Positions 1-9,160 of a stretch of DNA of 64,000 bases are shown one piece after another. Both the position numbers and the translations under genes were made by a program. Under the pieces are notes generated by a model that searched no databases, was not told the DNA's origin, and saw nothing but the letters and a program-made list of their open reading frames with translations. The stretch's first letter is position 1; each line of letters starts with the position of its first letter. Source of the DNA: Flavobacteriaceae bacterium HL-DH10 (GTDB lineage: Bacteria; Bacteroidota; Bacteroidia; Flavobacteriales; Flavobacteriaceae). The stretch covers positions 446,001 through 510,000 of the forward strand of contig CP134536.1 in assembly GCA_031826515.1 (NCBI GenBank), given 5' to 3'.

Positions 1-905
1 TGGTTAAATCATCTTCTTTCATTTGGTAAGTTGGCGATATTCCTATTTGAAAATTACCATAATTTAGTTCCTCATTGGTATAATAATTTCTATCAAAGGT
101 TCCGCCTAAATAATCTAATTTTATATCAGTTGATACCTCTTCGTCATTTATAGGAACATCTACTGTTGCTTTTGCAATAAATCTATTTTCGCCAGAACCT
201 TGGTTATCTCCAAAACGTCTAAAAAAGAAACTTCCGGAGTTAATATATGTATCTTCAAAACTAATATCGCCACCAAAATGTGCATTAAAAAAGGAATGAT
301 CGACTTCAATGTTATCTGTTTGGGCTTGCGGAATTATTGATTGCGGTACACCATACCAATTATACATTTGATGCTGAAATCCTGCTTCTACATTCCACGC
401 CAAATCTCTTAATCGCGACGCATAATTCACATTAATTTTTGAATTTGAAAAATTATCATCAAAAGACAAACCTTCAATCCCACCAGCAGATGAATGGTGA
501 CTTAAGTATCCACCAACACTTTCGTTTCTGCTAATAGCATGATTTAAGTACACTTCGCCTAAAATAGTAGTATAGCTTCCAACACCTAAAGTAGCGTAAT
601 TATCATATAACTTTATCGGCTTTGCTTTTTCAATAACTGCCGCTTTTCCTTTTGCAGGTGTAAATGTGGATGCTACTGGAAACGAAAATATATTATATTT
701 AATTTCTTTTTTAGTTTCTGTTGTTTCATCTTCTAAAGACGGAATTTCTTTTACTTTAAAAGCATCTGAAATTGTTGGAGTATAAGGTTTAACTACATCT
801 ATAACACCTGTATTAATGGTGTCGTTTTCTCTGTTTTGTGAAAAACCAGTGGTTACACTTAATGTAATTACTACTAATAATATATTTTTTATGTGCTTTC
901 GCATA
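1..905 (-). CDS. TonB-dependent-receptor-like outer membrane protein (3' part cut off by window edge)
   Basis: An open frame reads leftward from an ATG at 903-905 to the window edge (about 301 codons). It begins with a short signal peptide (MRKHIKNILLVV... ending TGFSQ), followed by a plug-proximal segment containing VIDVVKPYTPTISDAF. After that come alternating aromatic/polar strands typical of a beta-barrel (for example 'GSYTTILGEVYLNHAI' and 'SFFFRRFGDN'). Genes of this type commonly precede a large TPR gene in Flavobacteriaceae and are usually annotated as TonB-dependent receptors. No carboxypeptidase-like or full plug domain is visible, so it may be only a porin-like barrel. The stop codon is outside the window. 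It runs in the same direction as the TPR gene at 1041-4082, about 135 nt downstream of it. Confidence 0.6.
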
Positions 906-940
906 CTTTTATTTATTTTTTTAATTGATTGACTTCTTTG

Positions 941-1022
941 TCATTCCCGCGAAGGTGGGAATCCACATTATACTAATTTAATTTTCATTTTATGAGATTC
1001 CTGCCTTCGCAGGAATGACAAT
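941..1022. repeat. Pair of REP-like palindromes
   Basis: Two copies of the same imperfect palindrome lie between the TPR gene and the barrel gene. One is at 941-965 (GTCATTCCCGCGAAGGTGGG...), and the other, in opposite orientation, is at 996-1022 (GATTCCTGCCTTCGCAGGAA...). Each can form a hairpin with an AAGG or CCTT loop, and the pair together forms a larger inverted repeat. A third copy lies at 4132-4157, on the other side of the TPR gene. They look like dispersed intergenic REP sequences and may act as transcript-end hairpins. Confidence 0.7.
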
Positions 1023-1040
1023 TTAACTCGAACTAACAAC

Positions 1041-4000
1041 CTAATTCCCTTCGGTTTGAATAGATGAATTTGTTTTAGCCTCTTCCGTTTTTATTATGCT
1101 TAATTCTTGTTTGGCTTCTTCAACAACATCATCAAATTCTTTGAAATTTTCAATAACACTTTCTAAAATATAAGTGGCTTGAAAAGCATCATTTAAAGCA
1201 TAAAAATTCTTTGCCATTAACACCAACCCTTTAGCACTATAATACTTATATCCAGAATAATCTTTAGCTAGTTTTTGCACAGATTTATTTGATGCTTCAT
1301 GCTTACCTTCCTTATTTTTAAAATAGGCATTGTAGTATAGAGCTTCAGCTGCTGTTTCTCCAGTAGCTACTTTTTCAACTTCTGCAAAAGCGACTTTTGC
1401 TCTGTCTTCATTTCCTGTTTTTATGGCAGAACGTGCTATAATAATGTGCGCATCGCTTTTAATTTTATTATCAATTTTTGAATTTCTTAATACTTTTTCT
1501 GCATAAGAAACTGCTGCATCATAATTTTCTAATTGATAATTTGCTTTCATTAAATTAGATTGTGCAAATACCACATTTTGAGGAAAACTTGCTTCTTCTT
1601 CTAACATTTGCAATAAAGGAATAGCCGTATTCCAATTTTTAGATTCCAAATAAAACTGAGATAAACGTGATAATGCTTCCTCAGAATATTCACTTCTTGA
1701 AGCATCTACAACATACTTATAATGTGGCGCAGCGTTTTCTAATAAGTCCTTTTTATAATACAATTGTGCTACATAAAAATGAGCCTGTAAAGCATGAATA
1801 CCTTTAGGAAACTCATTTAAATAACCATTAAATTGCTTAATAGCCTTATCTGTATTATTATCTAAATATTGTTTTTCGGCAGCTTCGTATGTGGCATTAT
1901 CTAAATCGGCATCGGTAACTTCAACATAATCTAAAGTTCGTACCCAAGTTGCATAATCATCTACACGACCTAAATCGATATAAATTAAACGTGCTGTAGA
2001 AACGGCTTGAACCGCCTCTGGAGTTCCTGGATAATCGCTTGCTACTTTTTTGAATTTCGTTAACGCACCCTCGTTTTCGCTTCCGTTATAATAAACCAAT
2101 CCTTGACGCAATAACGCTTTAGGCACGAAAGAGCTCATTCTGTACTCACTACTTAAACGATTATAAACCTGCATAGCTTTATCTGTTTTGTTAGCTTTTA
2201 CATAAGAATTCCCTAACTCATACATAGCATCATCTCGCAGTTTAGATTTTGGGTATTTTAAAATAAAGGCTTCTAACTCTTTTATTTTTTTTGAAGATTG
2301 TCCAGCATATCCAATGCTTATTGCTTTTTGAAAAAACGCATAATCAGATTCTATTTCGCTTAGCTTAATGGCATTTTCATAAGCTTGAATAGCGCTAGTA
2401 TATTCACTTGACACAAAATAAGCATCTCCCAATCTTAAATACGCATCATTCAATCTTACCTTATCATCTTTTTTATTGGAAATAAATTGATTAAAATATT
2501 GAGTTGCTTGTGGATAGTTTTTTAGTTTAAAATACGTGTAAGCTAAATTATAATCTACATTTTCCATTTCTGGAGTTGATGCCGATTCTGGTTGTTGTTT
2601 AAACTGTTTAAAGCCAACTAAAGCATCTTCATAATTAGTTAAATTATAATCGGTTTCAGCTTTCCAAAACGTTGCTCGTGCTGTATATTTTGGATCTCTG
2701 GGCTCACTTAAAGACGCATCAAAAAGTGATTCTGCTTCTAAATATTGATTTTCATTATACAATTCAATCCCTCTATAAAATGCTGCTTTTTGATAAGCCA
2801 CTTTATTTTCGAAACTATTCTTTCCTTTTAATAATTTTAAAGCTTCTTTATAATTTTTTGATGTAATGTAAGAATCAATTAAAAGGGTTTCAATATCTTC
2901 TTTATAACTCGTTTTTGGATATTTTTCTAAATAACCAGCTAATACTTGAGGAGCCGATTGATACGGATTGCCTATTTCATAACTAATTTTAGCATAATTT
3001 AACCAAGCGTCTTCTTGAATCTTTAAGTCAAAATCCATTTGAGATGCATTTCTAAAGGCATTTAAAGCTTCTTGCTTTTTATCAACATTGATATAACTCT
3101 CGCCTAAATGATAATAGGCATTTTGGGCAATAGCATTATTACCACCAATTATTTTATTGAATTCTGAAATCGCATTTTCATAATCGCCTTGTTTGTAATG
3201 CGCATAACCTAGTTGATAATAATCTGTATTATTCCACTTTGCCTTTCTGTCTCTTTTACCTTTTATACCTTTATAAGCCGTTAAAAACGGAACAGCTTCA
3301 GCATATTGTTTTAAATTGAAATAGCTCTCTCCGATAATTTTAGAGAGCTCAGAGACTTCATCTTCAGCACTAGTTTCCAATCGAGCCTTGGCAAGGGTAA
3401 TTGCTTTTTCAAAATTCCCTAATTTAAAATTTAAATCGGCTTGATAATACGACAACTTTTCTTTGTAACGCTCTTGGTCACTTACTTGGTCGAAATACTC
3501 ATTGGCTTTGTCATAATCATCACCTTCATAAGCCATAAAACCAATATAATATTTAGCCTGCGAGCCATACTCAGGAGAGTTTTCAACTTTACTTAAATAC
3601 TTTTTAGCATCTTTAAATTGCTTTGTTGAAAAGGCTGTATAACCATTATTAAAATAAAACTTTTGCTTTTCTTTTTTACCTAGTGCATTTTCATCGACTT
3701 TATCATACCATTTTCTGGCATAAGCATATTTACCATTGGTAAAATAATAATCGGCTACATCAACAAAAGCAGTATTTCTTTTAGTACTTGTAGGATAGTC
3801 TTTTACAAAACCCTCTACCAAACCATCTGCATTTTGTTGATTTAATCGTACGGCGCAATTAGCAATATAATATGCGCAGTCTGATTGCAAAACGTCTTCT
3901 TTAGCTGTTTTTTGAACACTTCCAAACAGTGATTGAGCCGCTAGATATTGTTGATTATTATAAAGCGATAATGCCTTTTGATAATCAACTAAACTACTAG

Positions 4001-4082
4001 TATACGTGGCAGATTGTTGTGCTATAATTTGGAAACTAAAACTTATAGCCAGTACTAATAAGACAATATTTTTTTTAGTCAT
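1041..4082 (-). CDS. Large tetratricopeptide-repeat periplasmic/secreted protein
   Basis: A 1013-residue protein starting at ATG 4080-4082. It opens MTKKNIVLLVLAISFSF and continues with a signal peptide ending IIAQQ. The frame stays open to 4163, but that extension is read through a REP palindrome and has no signal sequence, so the internal Met is preferred. The mature part is almost entirely TPR/Sel1-like helical repeats of about 34 residues (for example 'YYHLGESYINVDKKQEALNAF', shown in part). TPR arrays act as protein-binding scaffolds. In Flavobacteriaceae this conserved gene sits beside a TonB-receptor-like gene, as here, but its role is not established. A consensus-type promoter element lies at 4110-4117. 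Confidence 0.8.
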   Translation of the reverse strand: MTKKNIVLLVLAISFSFQIIAQQSATYTSSLVDYQKALSLYNNQQYLAAQSLFGSVQKTAKEDVLQSDCAYYIANCAVRLNQQNADGLVEGFVKDYPTSTKRNTAFVDVADYYFTNGKYAYARKWYDKVDENALGKKEKQKFYFNNGYTAFSTKQFKDAKKYLSKVENSPEYGSQAKYYIGFMAYEGDDYDKANEYFDQVSDQERYKEKLSYYQADLNFKLGNFEKAITLAKARLETSAEDEVSELSKIIGESYFNLKQYAEAVPFLTAYKGIKGKRDRKAKWNNTDYYQLGYAHYKQGDYENAISEFNKIIGGNNAIAQNAYYHLGESYINVDKKQEALNAFRNASQMDFDLKIQEDAWLNYAKISYEIGNPYQSAPQVLAGYLEKYPKTSYKEDIETLLIDSYITSKNYKEALKLLKGKNSFENKVAYQKAAFYRGIELYNENQYLEAESLFDASLSEPRDPKYTARATFWKAETDYNLTNYEDALVGFKQFKQQPESASTPEMENVDYNLAYTYFKLKNYPQATQYFNQFISNKKDDKVRLNDAYLRLGDAYFVSSEYTSAIQAYENAIKLSEIESDYAFFQKAISIGYAGQSSKKIKELEAFILKYPKSKLRDDAMYELGNSYVKANKTDKAMQVYNRLSSEYRMSSFVPKALLRQGLVYYNGSENEGALTKFKKVASDYPGTPEAVQAVSTARLIYIDLGRVDDYATWVRTLDYVEVTDADLDNATYEAAEKQYLDNNTDKAIKQFNGYLNEFPKGIHALQAHFYVAQLYYKKDLLENAAPHYKYVVDASRSEYSEEALSRLSQFYLESKNWNTAIPLLQMLEEEASFPQNVVFAQSNLMKANYQLENYDAAVSYAEKVLRNSKIDNKIKSDAHIIIARSAIKTGNEDRAKVAFAEVEKVATGETAAEALYYNAYFKNKEGKHEASNKSVQKLAKDYSGYKYYSAKGLVLMAKNFYALNDAFQATYILESVIENFKEFDDVVEEAKQELSIIKTEEAKTNSSIQTEGN

Positions 4083-4109
4083 TAATAATTCGTTTTTTAA
4101 TTTGATGTT

Positions 4110-4117
4110 CAAAGATA
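4110..4117 (-). promoter_or_regulatory. Bacteroidota -7 promoter element for the TPR gene
   Basis: On the minus strand this reads TATCTTTG, a perfect match to the TAnnTTTG -7 consensus of Bacteroidota sigma factors. It lies 28 nt upstream of the chosen ATG of the TPR gene, which also supports that start over the longer open frame. Confidence 0.6.
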
Positions 4118-4131
4118 AATATAAGGTTTTA

Positions 4132-4157
4132 GATTCCTGCCTTTGCGGGAATGACAA
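4132..4157. repeat. REP-like palindrome, third copy
   Basis: AGATTCCTGCCTTTGCGGGA and following bases: the same palindrome family as at 941-1022, here upstream of the TPR gene. The remaining intergenic DNA up to 4412 shows no ORF, RNA gene or clear promoter that I can recognise. Confidence 0.65.
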
Positions 4158-4412
4158 TTTCAAATGAAATCAAGATAAAACATCTTGAAGAGTTATTTCA
4201 CCTATAACGCAACAATCGTGCTATAATTATAAACCGAGTTATTAAATGTTAAAATTGACTGAAAACTGAAGTTGGAAAGACAGAAGTTGGAATATGAATT
4301 AAACATTGACTATTTAAAAATATTATCTCTATCTAAAACAATAAAAATTATGACTTAAGGTTTGTTATGTTAAACTATAAACTTTAAACTTGTAACTTTA
4401 AACTAATCATTT

Positions 4413-5096
4413 ATGTCAAACCCTATTTTACAATTAAAAGACGCTTCTATTTTTCAAGGTGAAAGCTTAGTACTTTCAAATGTTAATGTAGAAATTAACA
4501 AAGGAGATTTTGTGTATTTAATTGGGAAAACGGGTACGGGTAAAAGTAGTTTTATGAAAACACTTTATGGCGATCTACCTCTAACTGAAGGTGAAGGGCA
4601 TATAGTAGATTTCAATTTAAAAACACTTAAAGAAAAAGAGATTCCGTTTTTAAGACGAAAGTTAGGTGTTGTTTTTCAGGACTTTAAATTACTAACCGAT
4701 AGAACCATAAACGACAATTTACTATTTGTTTTAAAAGCCACGGGTTGGAAAGACAAAACCGAAATGAATACACGTGTAGAAGAGGTTTTAACAAAGGTTG
4801 ATATGAAAACAAAAGGATTTAAATATCCGCATGAACTTTCTGGTGGAGAACAGCAACGTATTGCTATTGCTAGAGCTTTACTTAATAATCCAGAACTTAT
4901 CCTTGCCGATGAACCTACTGGAAACCTAGACCCACAAACAAGTGTTGAAGTCATGGAGGTTTTACAAGAAATTAACAAAAATGGCAACACTATTTTAATG
5001 GCTACTCATGATTATGCATTGCTTTTAAAATACCCTAGCAAAACTTTGAAGTGTGATGAGAATGCGGTTTATGAGGTGGTGCAGAGGAAGGCTTAA
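4413..5096 (+). CDS. ftsE: Cell-division ABC transporter ATPase FtsE
   Basis: A 227-residue ABC ATPase. Walker A GKTGTGKS is at residues 38-45, the Q-loop Gln near 89, the signature LSGGEQQ at 142-148, Walker B LILADE at 162-167 and the switch His near 199. Length and the 'FVYLIGKTGTGKS' and 'VVFQDFKLL' segments match FtsE, which with the membrane protein FtsX links the divisome to peptidoglycan hydrolases. FtsX is not adjacent here; in Bacteroidota the two genes are often separate. LolD or MacB-type ATPases are the main alternative. The gene ends 2 nt before the methyltransferase of the polysaccharide locus and may be cotranscribed with it. Confidence 0.85.
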   Translation: MSNPILQLKDASIFQGESLVLSNVNVEINKGDFVYLIGKTGTGKSSFMKTLYGDLPLTEGEGHIVDFNLKTLKEKEIPFLRRKLGVVFQDFKLLTDRTINDNLLFVLKATGWKDKTEMNTRVEEVLTKVDMKTKGFKYPHELSGGEQQRIAIARALLNNPELILADEPTGNLDPQTSVEVMEVLQEINKNGNTILMATHDYALLLKYPSKTLKCDENAVYEVVQRKA

Positions 5097-5098
5097 AT

Positions 5099-5836
5099 AT
5101 GTACAAAACAATAAAAAATAGTGTAAAAGCATTAATTCCGAATTCATTTCTTTTTAAAAATGAGTTGTTTTTCAGAAAATTTCATAGTATTTTTTATATT
5201 GGAAAAAACCACCAATGTAATATTTGCAACAAGCAATTGAAAGCTTTTATTTCATTGGGAAACTACGATTTACTTTGTCCATCTTGTGGAAGTCTATCTA
5301 GAAACAGAAGACTTTGGAAACTACTTAATGATAATAACTCTATAAATGGTAATATCCTTCACTTTTCACCATCCAGAAGTCTTTACAGGACTTTAAAAAA
5401 AGAAAAAAGCATTACTTATTACAGTACAGATTTTGAAGATGAATTCTTAGCAGATTACAAATTTGACATTACAAATGTTGAACAAGAAAATGACAAATTT
5501 GATACTATTATCTGTTACCACATCCTAGAACACATTATAGAAGATAGAAAAGCCATGTCTGAACTCCACAGAGTTCTAAAACCTAATGGCACTATATTTA
5601 TACAAACACCGTTTAAAGAAGGTGTTATTTATGAAGATTATTCTATTATTACTCCTGAAGACAGAAAAATACATTTTGGACAAAACGATCATGTTAGAAT
5701 ATACTCTGTTGCAGGATTAAAAGAAAGATTAGAAAACACGGGTTTTAAAGTAGAAATAAAAAAAAATGACAATCATACAGACGATTCATTCTTAGGACTT
5801 AAATCTCCTGAAACAGTATTAATAGCTACAAAATAA
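5099..5836 (+). CDS. SAM-dependent methyltransferase with N-terminal zinc knuckle
   Basis: A 245-residue protein. Cys40-x2-Cys43 and Cys60-x2-Cys63 form a likely zinc ribbon ('NICNKQ ... LLCPSCGS'). It is followed by a class I methyltransferase fold of the Methyltransf_11 kind, including 'IICYHILEHIIED' and 'LHRVLKPNGTIFIQTPF'. This architecture is common in surface-polysaccharide clusters of Bacteroidota, where such enzymes probably methylate a sugar or a lipid-linked intermediate. The stop overlaps the start of the next GT2 gene (ATAATGC), so translation is probably coupled. The exact substrate cannot be read from the sequence. Confidence 0.75.
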   Translation: MYKTIKNSVKALIPNSFLFKNELFFRKFHSIFYIGKNHQCNICNKQLKAFISLGNYDLLCPSCGSLSRNRRLWKLLNDNNSINGNILHFSPSRSLYRTLKKEKSITYYSTDFEDEFLADYKFDITNVEQENDKFDTIICYHILEHIIEDRKAMSELHRVLKPNGTIFIQTPFKEGVIYEDYSIITPEDRKIHFGQNDHVRIYSVAGLKERLENTGFKVEIKKNDNHTDDSFLGLKSPETVLIATK

Positions 5837-6738
5837 TGCTCTCAATATTAATACCAACATATAATTATAATGTTTATCCACTTGCTTTTCAACTGGAGCA
5901 GCAAGCACTCGATGCTAACATTGTATTTGAGATTATTTGTTTTGATGATGGCTCTACAAACGCTAAAACAATTAAAGAAAATGAGAAAATAAACACTTTA
6001 GAAAACAGTTCTTTCATAGCTCTTGATGTTAATATTGGACGAAGTAAAATTAGGAATTCACTAGCATCTAAGGCTAATTTTGAATGGCTCCTTTTTTTGG
6101 ATGCAGATACAATGCCTGTTAGTAATTTATTTATTAGCAATTATTTAAGCGCCCTCCATAAACAATCAAAAATTATCTATGGAGGAATATTATATAAACA
6201 AAAAACACCTCCAAATAATCAGGTGTTACGTTGGATATATGGAAAAAACAGAGAAGCTCTTTCAAAAACACTACGCAATAAAAACCCATATTTACGCTTT
6301 TTAACATTAAGTTTTTTAATCCATAAAAATGTTTTTAAAAAAGTCGCCTTTAATGAAGATATTCCAAATTTAAGGCATGAAGACACCTTATTTGCTTTAG
6401 ACTTAAAACGAGAAATGATAAATATTGCTCATATAGATAATCCTGTATATCATTTAGGACTAGAAACCAACAAACAATTTTTACAAAAATCGTTACAATC
6501 TGTAAAAGCCATTTCCATTTTTGTGAATCAAGGATTAATGCCATACAATGCAACACTAATTACAAAAATTCATCATTACACAAATAAGATACATTTAAAT
6601 CATGTATTAAAACATCTTTATCTAAACAAAAAAATAAGAGAATACTTTGAAAGCCAACTATTATCAAGGGAACCTTCTCTTTTTCTTTTTGATCTTTACC
6701 GTTTAAGCTATTTTTGTTCACTTAAAAAACAAGAATAA
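5836..6738 (+). CDS. GT2-family glycosyltransferase
   Basis: A 300-residue GT-A fold enzyme. It begins 'MLSILIPTYNYNVYPLAFQL', has the nucleotide-binding 'FDDGST' motif near residue 35 and the metal-binding 'LFLDADTMP' (DxD-like) near residue 95. The 'LRHEDTLFALDLKREM' segment probably contains the catalytic base (ED). It transfers a sugar from an NDP- or lipid-linked donor during surface glycan assembly at the cytoplasmic face. It overlaps both neighbours by about one base (ATG within TAATG), indicating a tight operon with the methyltransferase and the next GT2. Confidence 0.85.
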   Translation: MLSILIPTYNYNVYPLAFQLEQQALDANIVFEIICFDDGSTNAKTIKENEKINTLENSSFIALDVNIGRSKIRNSLASKANFEWLLFLDADTMPVSNLFISNYLSALHKQSKIIYGGILYKQKTPPNNQVLRWIYGKNREALSKTLRNKNPYLRFLTLSFLIHKNVFKKVAFNEDIPNLRHEDTLFALDLKREMINIAHIDNPVYHLGLETNKQFLQKSLQSVKAISIFVNQGLMPYNATLITKIHHYTNKIHLNHVLKHLYLNKKIREYFESQLLSREPSLFLFDLYRLSYFCSLKKQE

Positions 6739-7673
6739 TGCCTTTTTTCTCTATAATAATTCCACTATATAACAAAGAAGATTATATATCAGACACATTA
6801 AAAAGTGTTTTTAATCAAAATTTTCAAGATTTTGAAGTAATTATTATTGATGATGGCAGCACGGACAAAAGTTTAGAAATAGCAAAATTAGTTAAAGACT
6901 CAAGAATAACTATTATTCAACAAAAAAATAAAGGGGTCTCCTCTGCACGAAACAAAGGTATTCAAAAGGCTAAAGCTAAATACATAGCCTTATTAGACGC
7001 TGATGACACATGGCATAACATCCATTTGTTTGAATTAAAAAAACTCATTAAAACATTTCCAAATGCTGGTTTATATTGCAACAATTATGAGATTTTATAC
7101 TCGAACAATATTTATGCAAAAACAAGTTTTAATTTTTCATTCAAAACTGACTCTCTTATTGTTGAAGACTATTTCAAAGCTAGCATTATAAATGCTATTG
7201 CTCTAACTTCGGCTGTTGGATTTTCAAAAGAAACATTTAATAAGATTGGAGGTTTTAATCCTGCTTTAGAAATAGCAGAAGATTTAGATTTATGGGTTCG
7301 TTTCGCACTAAATTATTATGTTTGTTTTAATCCGAAAATTACAATGACCTATAATAAAGGCGTATCAGATAGTCTCTCTAAAAAAGAACTTAATGACATT
7401 AAATATCGTTTTATAAATAATCATCACAAACAAGAACAAAAAAATTCTTCGTTAAAATTATATTTAGATATTAATCGATACGCTGTTGCATTGAGGTGTA
7501 AAATAAATAATGAAATAATATTATATAAAAAAATAAAATCTGAAATTGATTTTGATAATTTAAATTTTAAACAAAAAGCACTTATAAATTGTCCGATATT
7601 TGTTTTAAAAGGAATAAAACTATTTCAACATTTTCTAATAAAAAACAATATTTACTTAACTGCCAACAAATAA
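6738..7673 (+). CDS. GT2-family glycosyltransferase
   Basis: A 311-residue enzyme with a typical GT2 start 'MPFFSIIIPLYNKEDYI', nucleotide-binding 'IIDDGSTDKS', a DxD-type 'ALLDADDTW', and acceptor/base region 'EIAEDLDLWVRFAL'. It is the third gene of the rightward polysaccharide operon. Its 3' end overlaps the convergent ketoisomerase gene by 18 nt, so no terminator separates the opposing transcripts. Donor and acceptor sugars are unknown. Confidence 0.85.
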   Translation: MPFFSIIIPLYNKEDYISDTLKSVFNQNFQDFEVIIIDDGSTDKSLEIAKLVKDSRITIIQQKNKGVSSARNKGIQKAKAKYIALLDADDTWHNIHLFELKKLIKTFPNAGLYCNNYEILYSNNIYAKTSFNFSFKTDSLIVEDYFKASIINAIALTSAVGFSKETFNKIGGFNPALEIAEDLDLWVRFALNYYVCFNPKITMTYNKGVSDSLSKKELNDIKYRFINNHHKQEQKNSSLKLYLDINRYAVALRCKINNEIILYKKIKSEIDFDNLNFKQKALINCPIFVLKGIKLFQHFLIKNNIYLTANK

Positions 7674-8063
7674 TTTAAAGTCATTGTAGCTTCTAATATA
7701 ATCATCTTCATCAAAAACATCAGAAGCTAATACTAAACAGACAACCCCTGAAGAGAAATTTTCAAGCTCTCTCCAAACCCCTTTATTAATTAACAATCCC
7801 TTGTTTGGCTTATTAAGCATTACTTTCGTTTTTTCAAACCCATTATCTAAAACCACCTCAAAACTTCCACTTAAAGCTATTAAAAGCTCCAATTGTTCTT
7901 TATGAGCATGACCGCCTCTATAAGCATCACTAGGCACATCATATAAATAATATACCCGATCAATTTTAAAAGGGATACAATCATTTTCGATGACAGATAA
8001 ATTACCTCTTCCTTTATCATCACAAATTTTAGGTATATCAATTAATTCAGTCCCATGTATCAT
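7656..8063 (-). CDS. FdtA/QdtA-type dTDP-4-oxo-sugar 3,4-ketoisomerase (WxcM-like cupin)
   Basis: A 135-residue cupin. The start MIHGTELIDIPKICDDKGRG at 8061-8063 is chosen because its ATG overlaps the stop of the upstream GT4 gene in an ATGA arrangement; a 9-residue longer frame exists but lies inside that gene. The 'RGGHAHKEQLELL' motif, with His residues of the active site, and 'KGVWRELENFSSG' match the FdtA/QdtA/WxcM-C family. These enzymes convert dTDP-4-oxo-6-deoxyglucose to the 3-oxo isomer, the step before 3-amination. A DegT aminotransferase at 12836-13936 and an acyltransferase at 13933-14910 would complete a 3-(acylamino)-3,6-dideoxyhexose pathway. Confidence 0.85.
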   Translation of the reverse strand: MIHGTELIDIPKICDDKGRGNLSVIENDCIPFKIDRVYYLYDVPSDAYRGGHAHKEQLELLIALSGSFEVVLDNGFEKTKVMLNKPNKGLLINKGVWRELENFSSGVVCLVLASDVFDEDDYIRSYNDFKLFVGS

Positions 8064-9145
8064 AATTCTTCTTCTATAATTTTTTTCCATTGTAATGAAA
8101 TTTCATTTATCTCTAAATGTTTAACACTTTTTAAGACATTTCTCTTGCAATGTAAATACAACTCTTTGTCTTCTATTAATAAATTCATAGCATTAGCTAA
8201 AGCCTCTACATCGTAATTATTAATTAACAATCCATTTTCTCCATTAATTAATAATTCTCTAGGACCTGAATCACAATCGACAGAAATCACTGGTGTACCA
8301 CACGCTAATGATTCTAATATAGATCGCGGAAAACCCTCAAAATGACTTGTTAACACAGTAAATAATGCTGACTTTACATAAGAAAAAGGGTTAGCTGTAA
8401 ATGGAATAAATAGTATGTATTTTTCTAAATTCAAACTTTCCACCTTTTTCTTTATCAGTAGTTCATCTGGCCCTGAACCTAACAAAACAAGCTTTATTCC
8501 ATTTTTTAATAAATTGGATGTTTTATAACCATTTATTAAAAGCGATAAATTCTTAACATTATCTTCTATTCTACCAAAATAAAGTATATAAGATCCTTGA
8601 ATATCTATTTTATCATTTAACTCATTTGATATTAATAAACTATTAACAGGATTATAAATAGTCTCAACATTTTTTAAATCGTATTTATTCTCAATTTTAA
8701 ATTTAATGCTTTTGCTTACTGTTATTATTTTATATACATCTTTATATAATAATCTTCCCAAAATTTTATATTTAGGCATGTAATATTTTAAATAAAAACT
8801 TCTAACAACAGAAATAATTTTTGTTCCTCTAAAAAGGTATTTATAGATTATAAAATCCTTTAAAAATCTATTTCTTATTCTATTATCAATTATATAATCA
8901 AATTTATGACTTGAGAAATATGCCTTTAATACTTTAAACTTGTTATAACTACTTTTATTACCTTTTAGTGCTAATTCTAAATTAAAAAGTGTTCCTGAAT
9001 AATCATATTCAATAGTATTCTTTGTCGTTGCCAAATGAATATCATGCCCCAAATTAAACAATAGCTGAGACAAAAGTGCACTAGACCTCTCTGCTCCACC
9101 ATTACCTAGCGATGTGACTACGATACAAATTTTCTTTTTATTCAA
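8060..9145 (-). CDS. GT4-family glycosyltransferase
   Basis: A 361-residue GT-B fold protein. The N-terminal 'VVTSLGNGGAERSSALLSQL' resembles the acceptor-side glycine-rich loop. The C-terminal donor-binding region has 'HFEGFPRSILESLACGTPVI' and 'SGPRELL', with the paired Glu (E...E) motif of GT4. It probably adds a hexose or deoxyhexose in glycan-unit assembly. It is translationally coupled to the ketoisomerase by a 4-nt ATGA overlap and lies 15 nt after the second GT4 gene. Confidence 0.85.
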   Translation of the reverse strand: MNKKKICIVVTSLGNGGAERSSALLSQLLFNLGHDIHLATTKNTIEYDYSGTLFNLELALKGNKSSYNKFKVLKAYFSSHKFDYIIDNRIRNRFLKDFIIYKYLFRGTKIISVVRSFYLKYYMPKYKILGRLLYKDVYKIITVSKSIKFKIENKYDLKNVETIYNPVNSLLISNELNDKIDIQGSYILYFGRIEDNVKNLSLLINGYKTSNLLKNGIKLVLLGSGPDELLIKKKVESLNLEKYILFIPFTANPFSYVKSALFTVLTSHFEGFPRSILESLACGTPVISVDCDSGPRELLINGENGLLINNYDVEALANAMNLLIEDKELYLHCKRNVLKSVKHLEINEISLQWKKIIEEEL

Positions 9146-9160
9146 AATACACTAAAGGTT

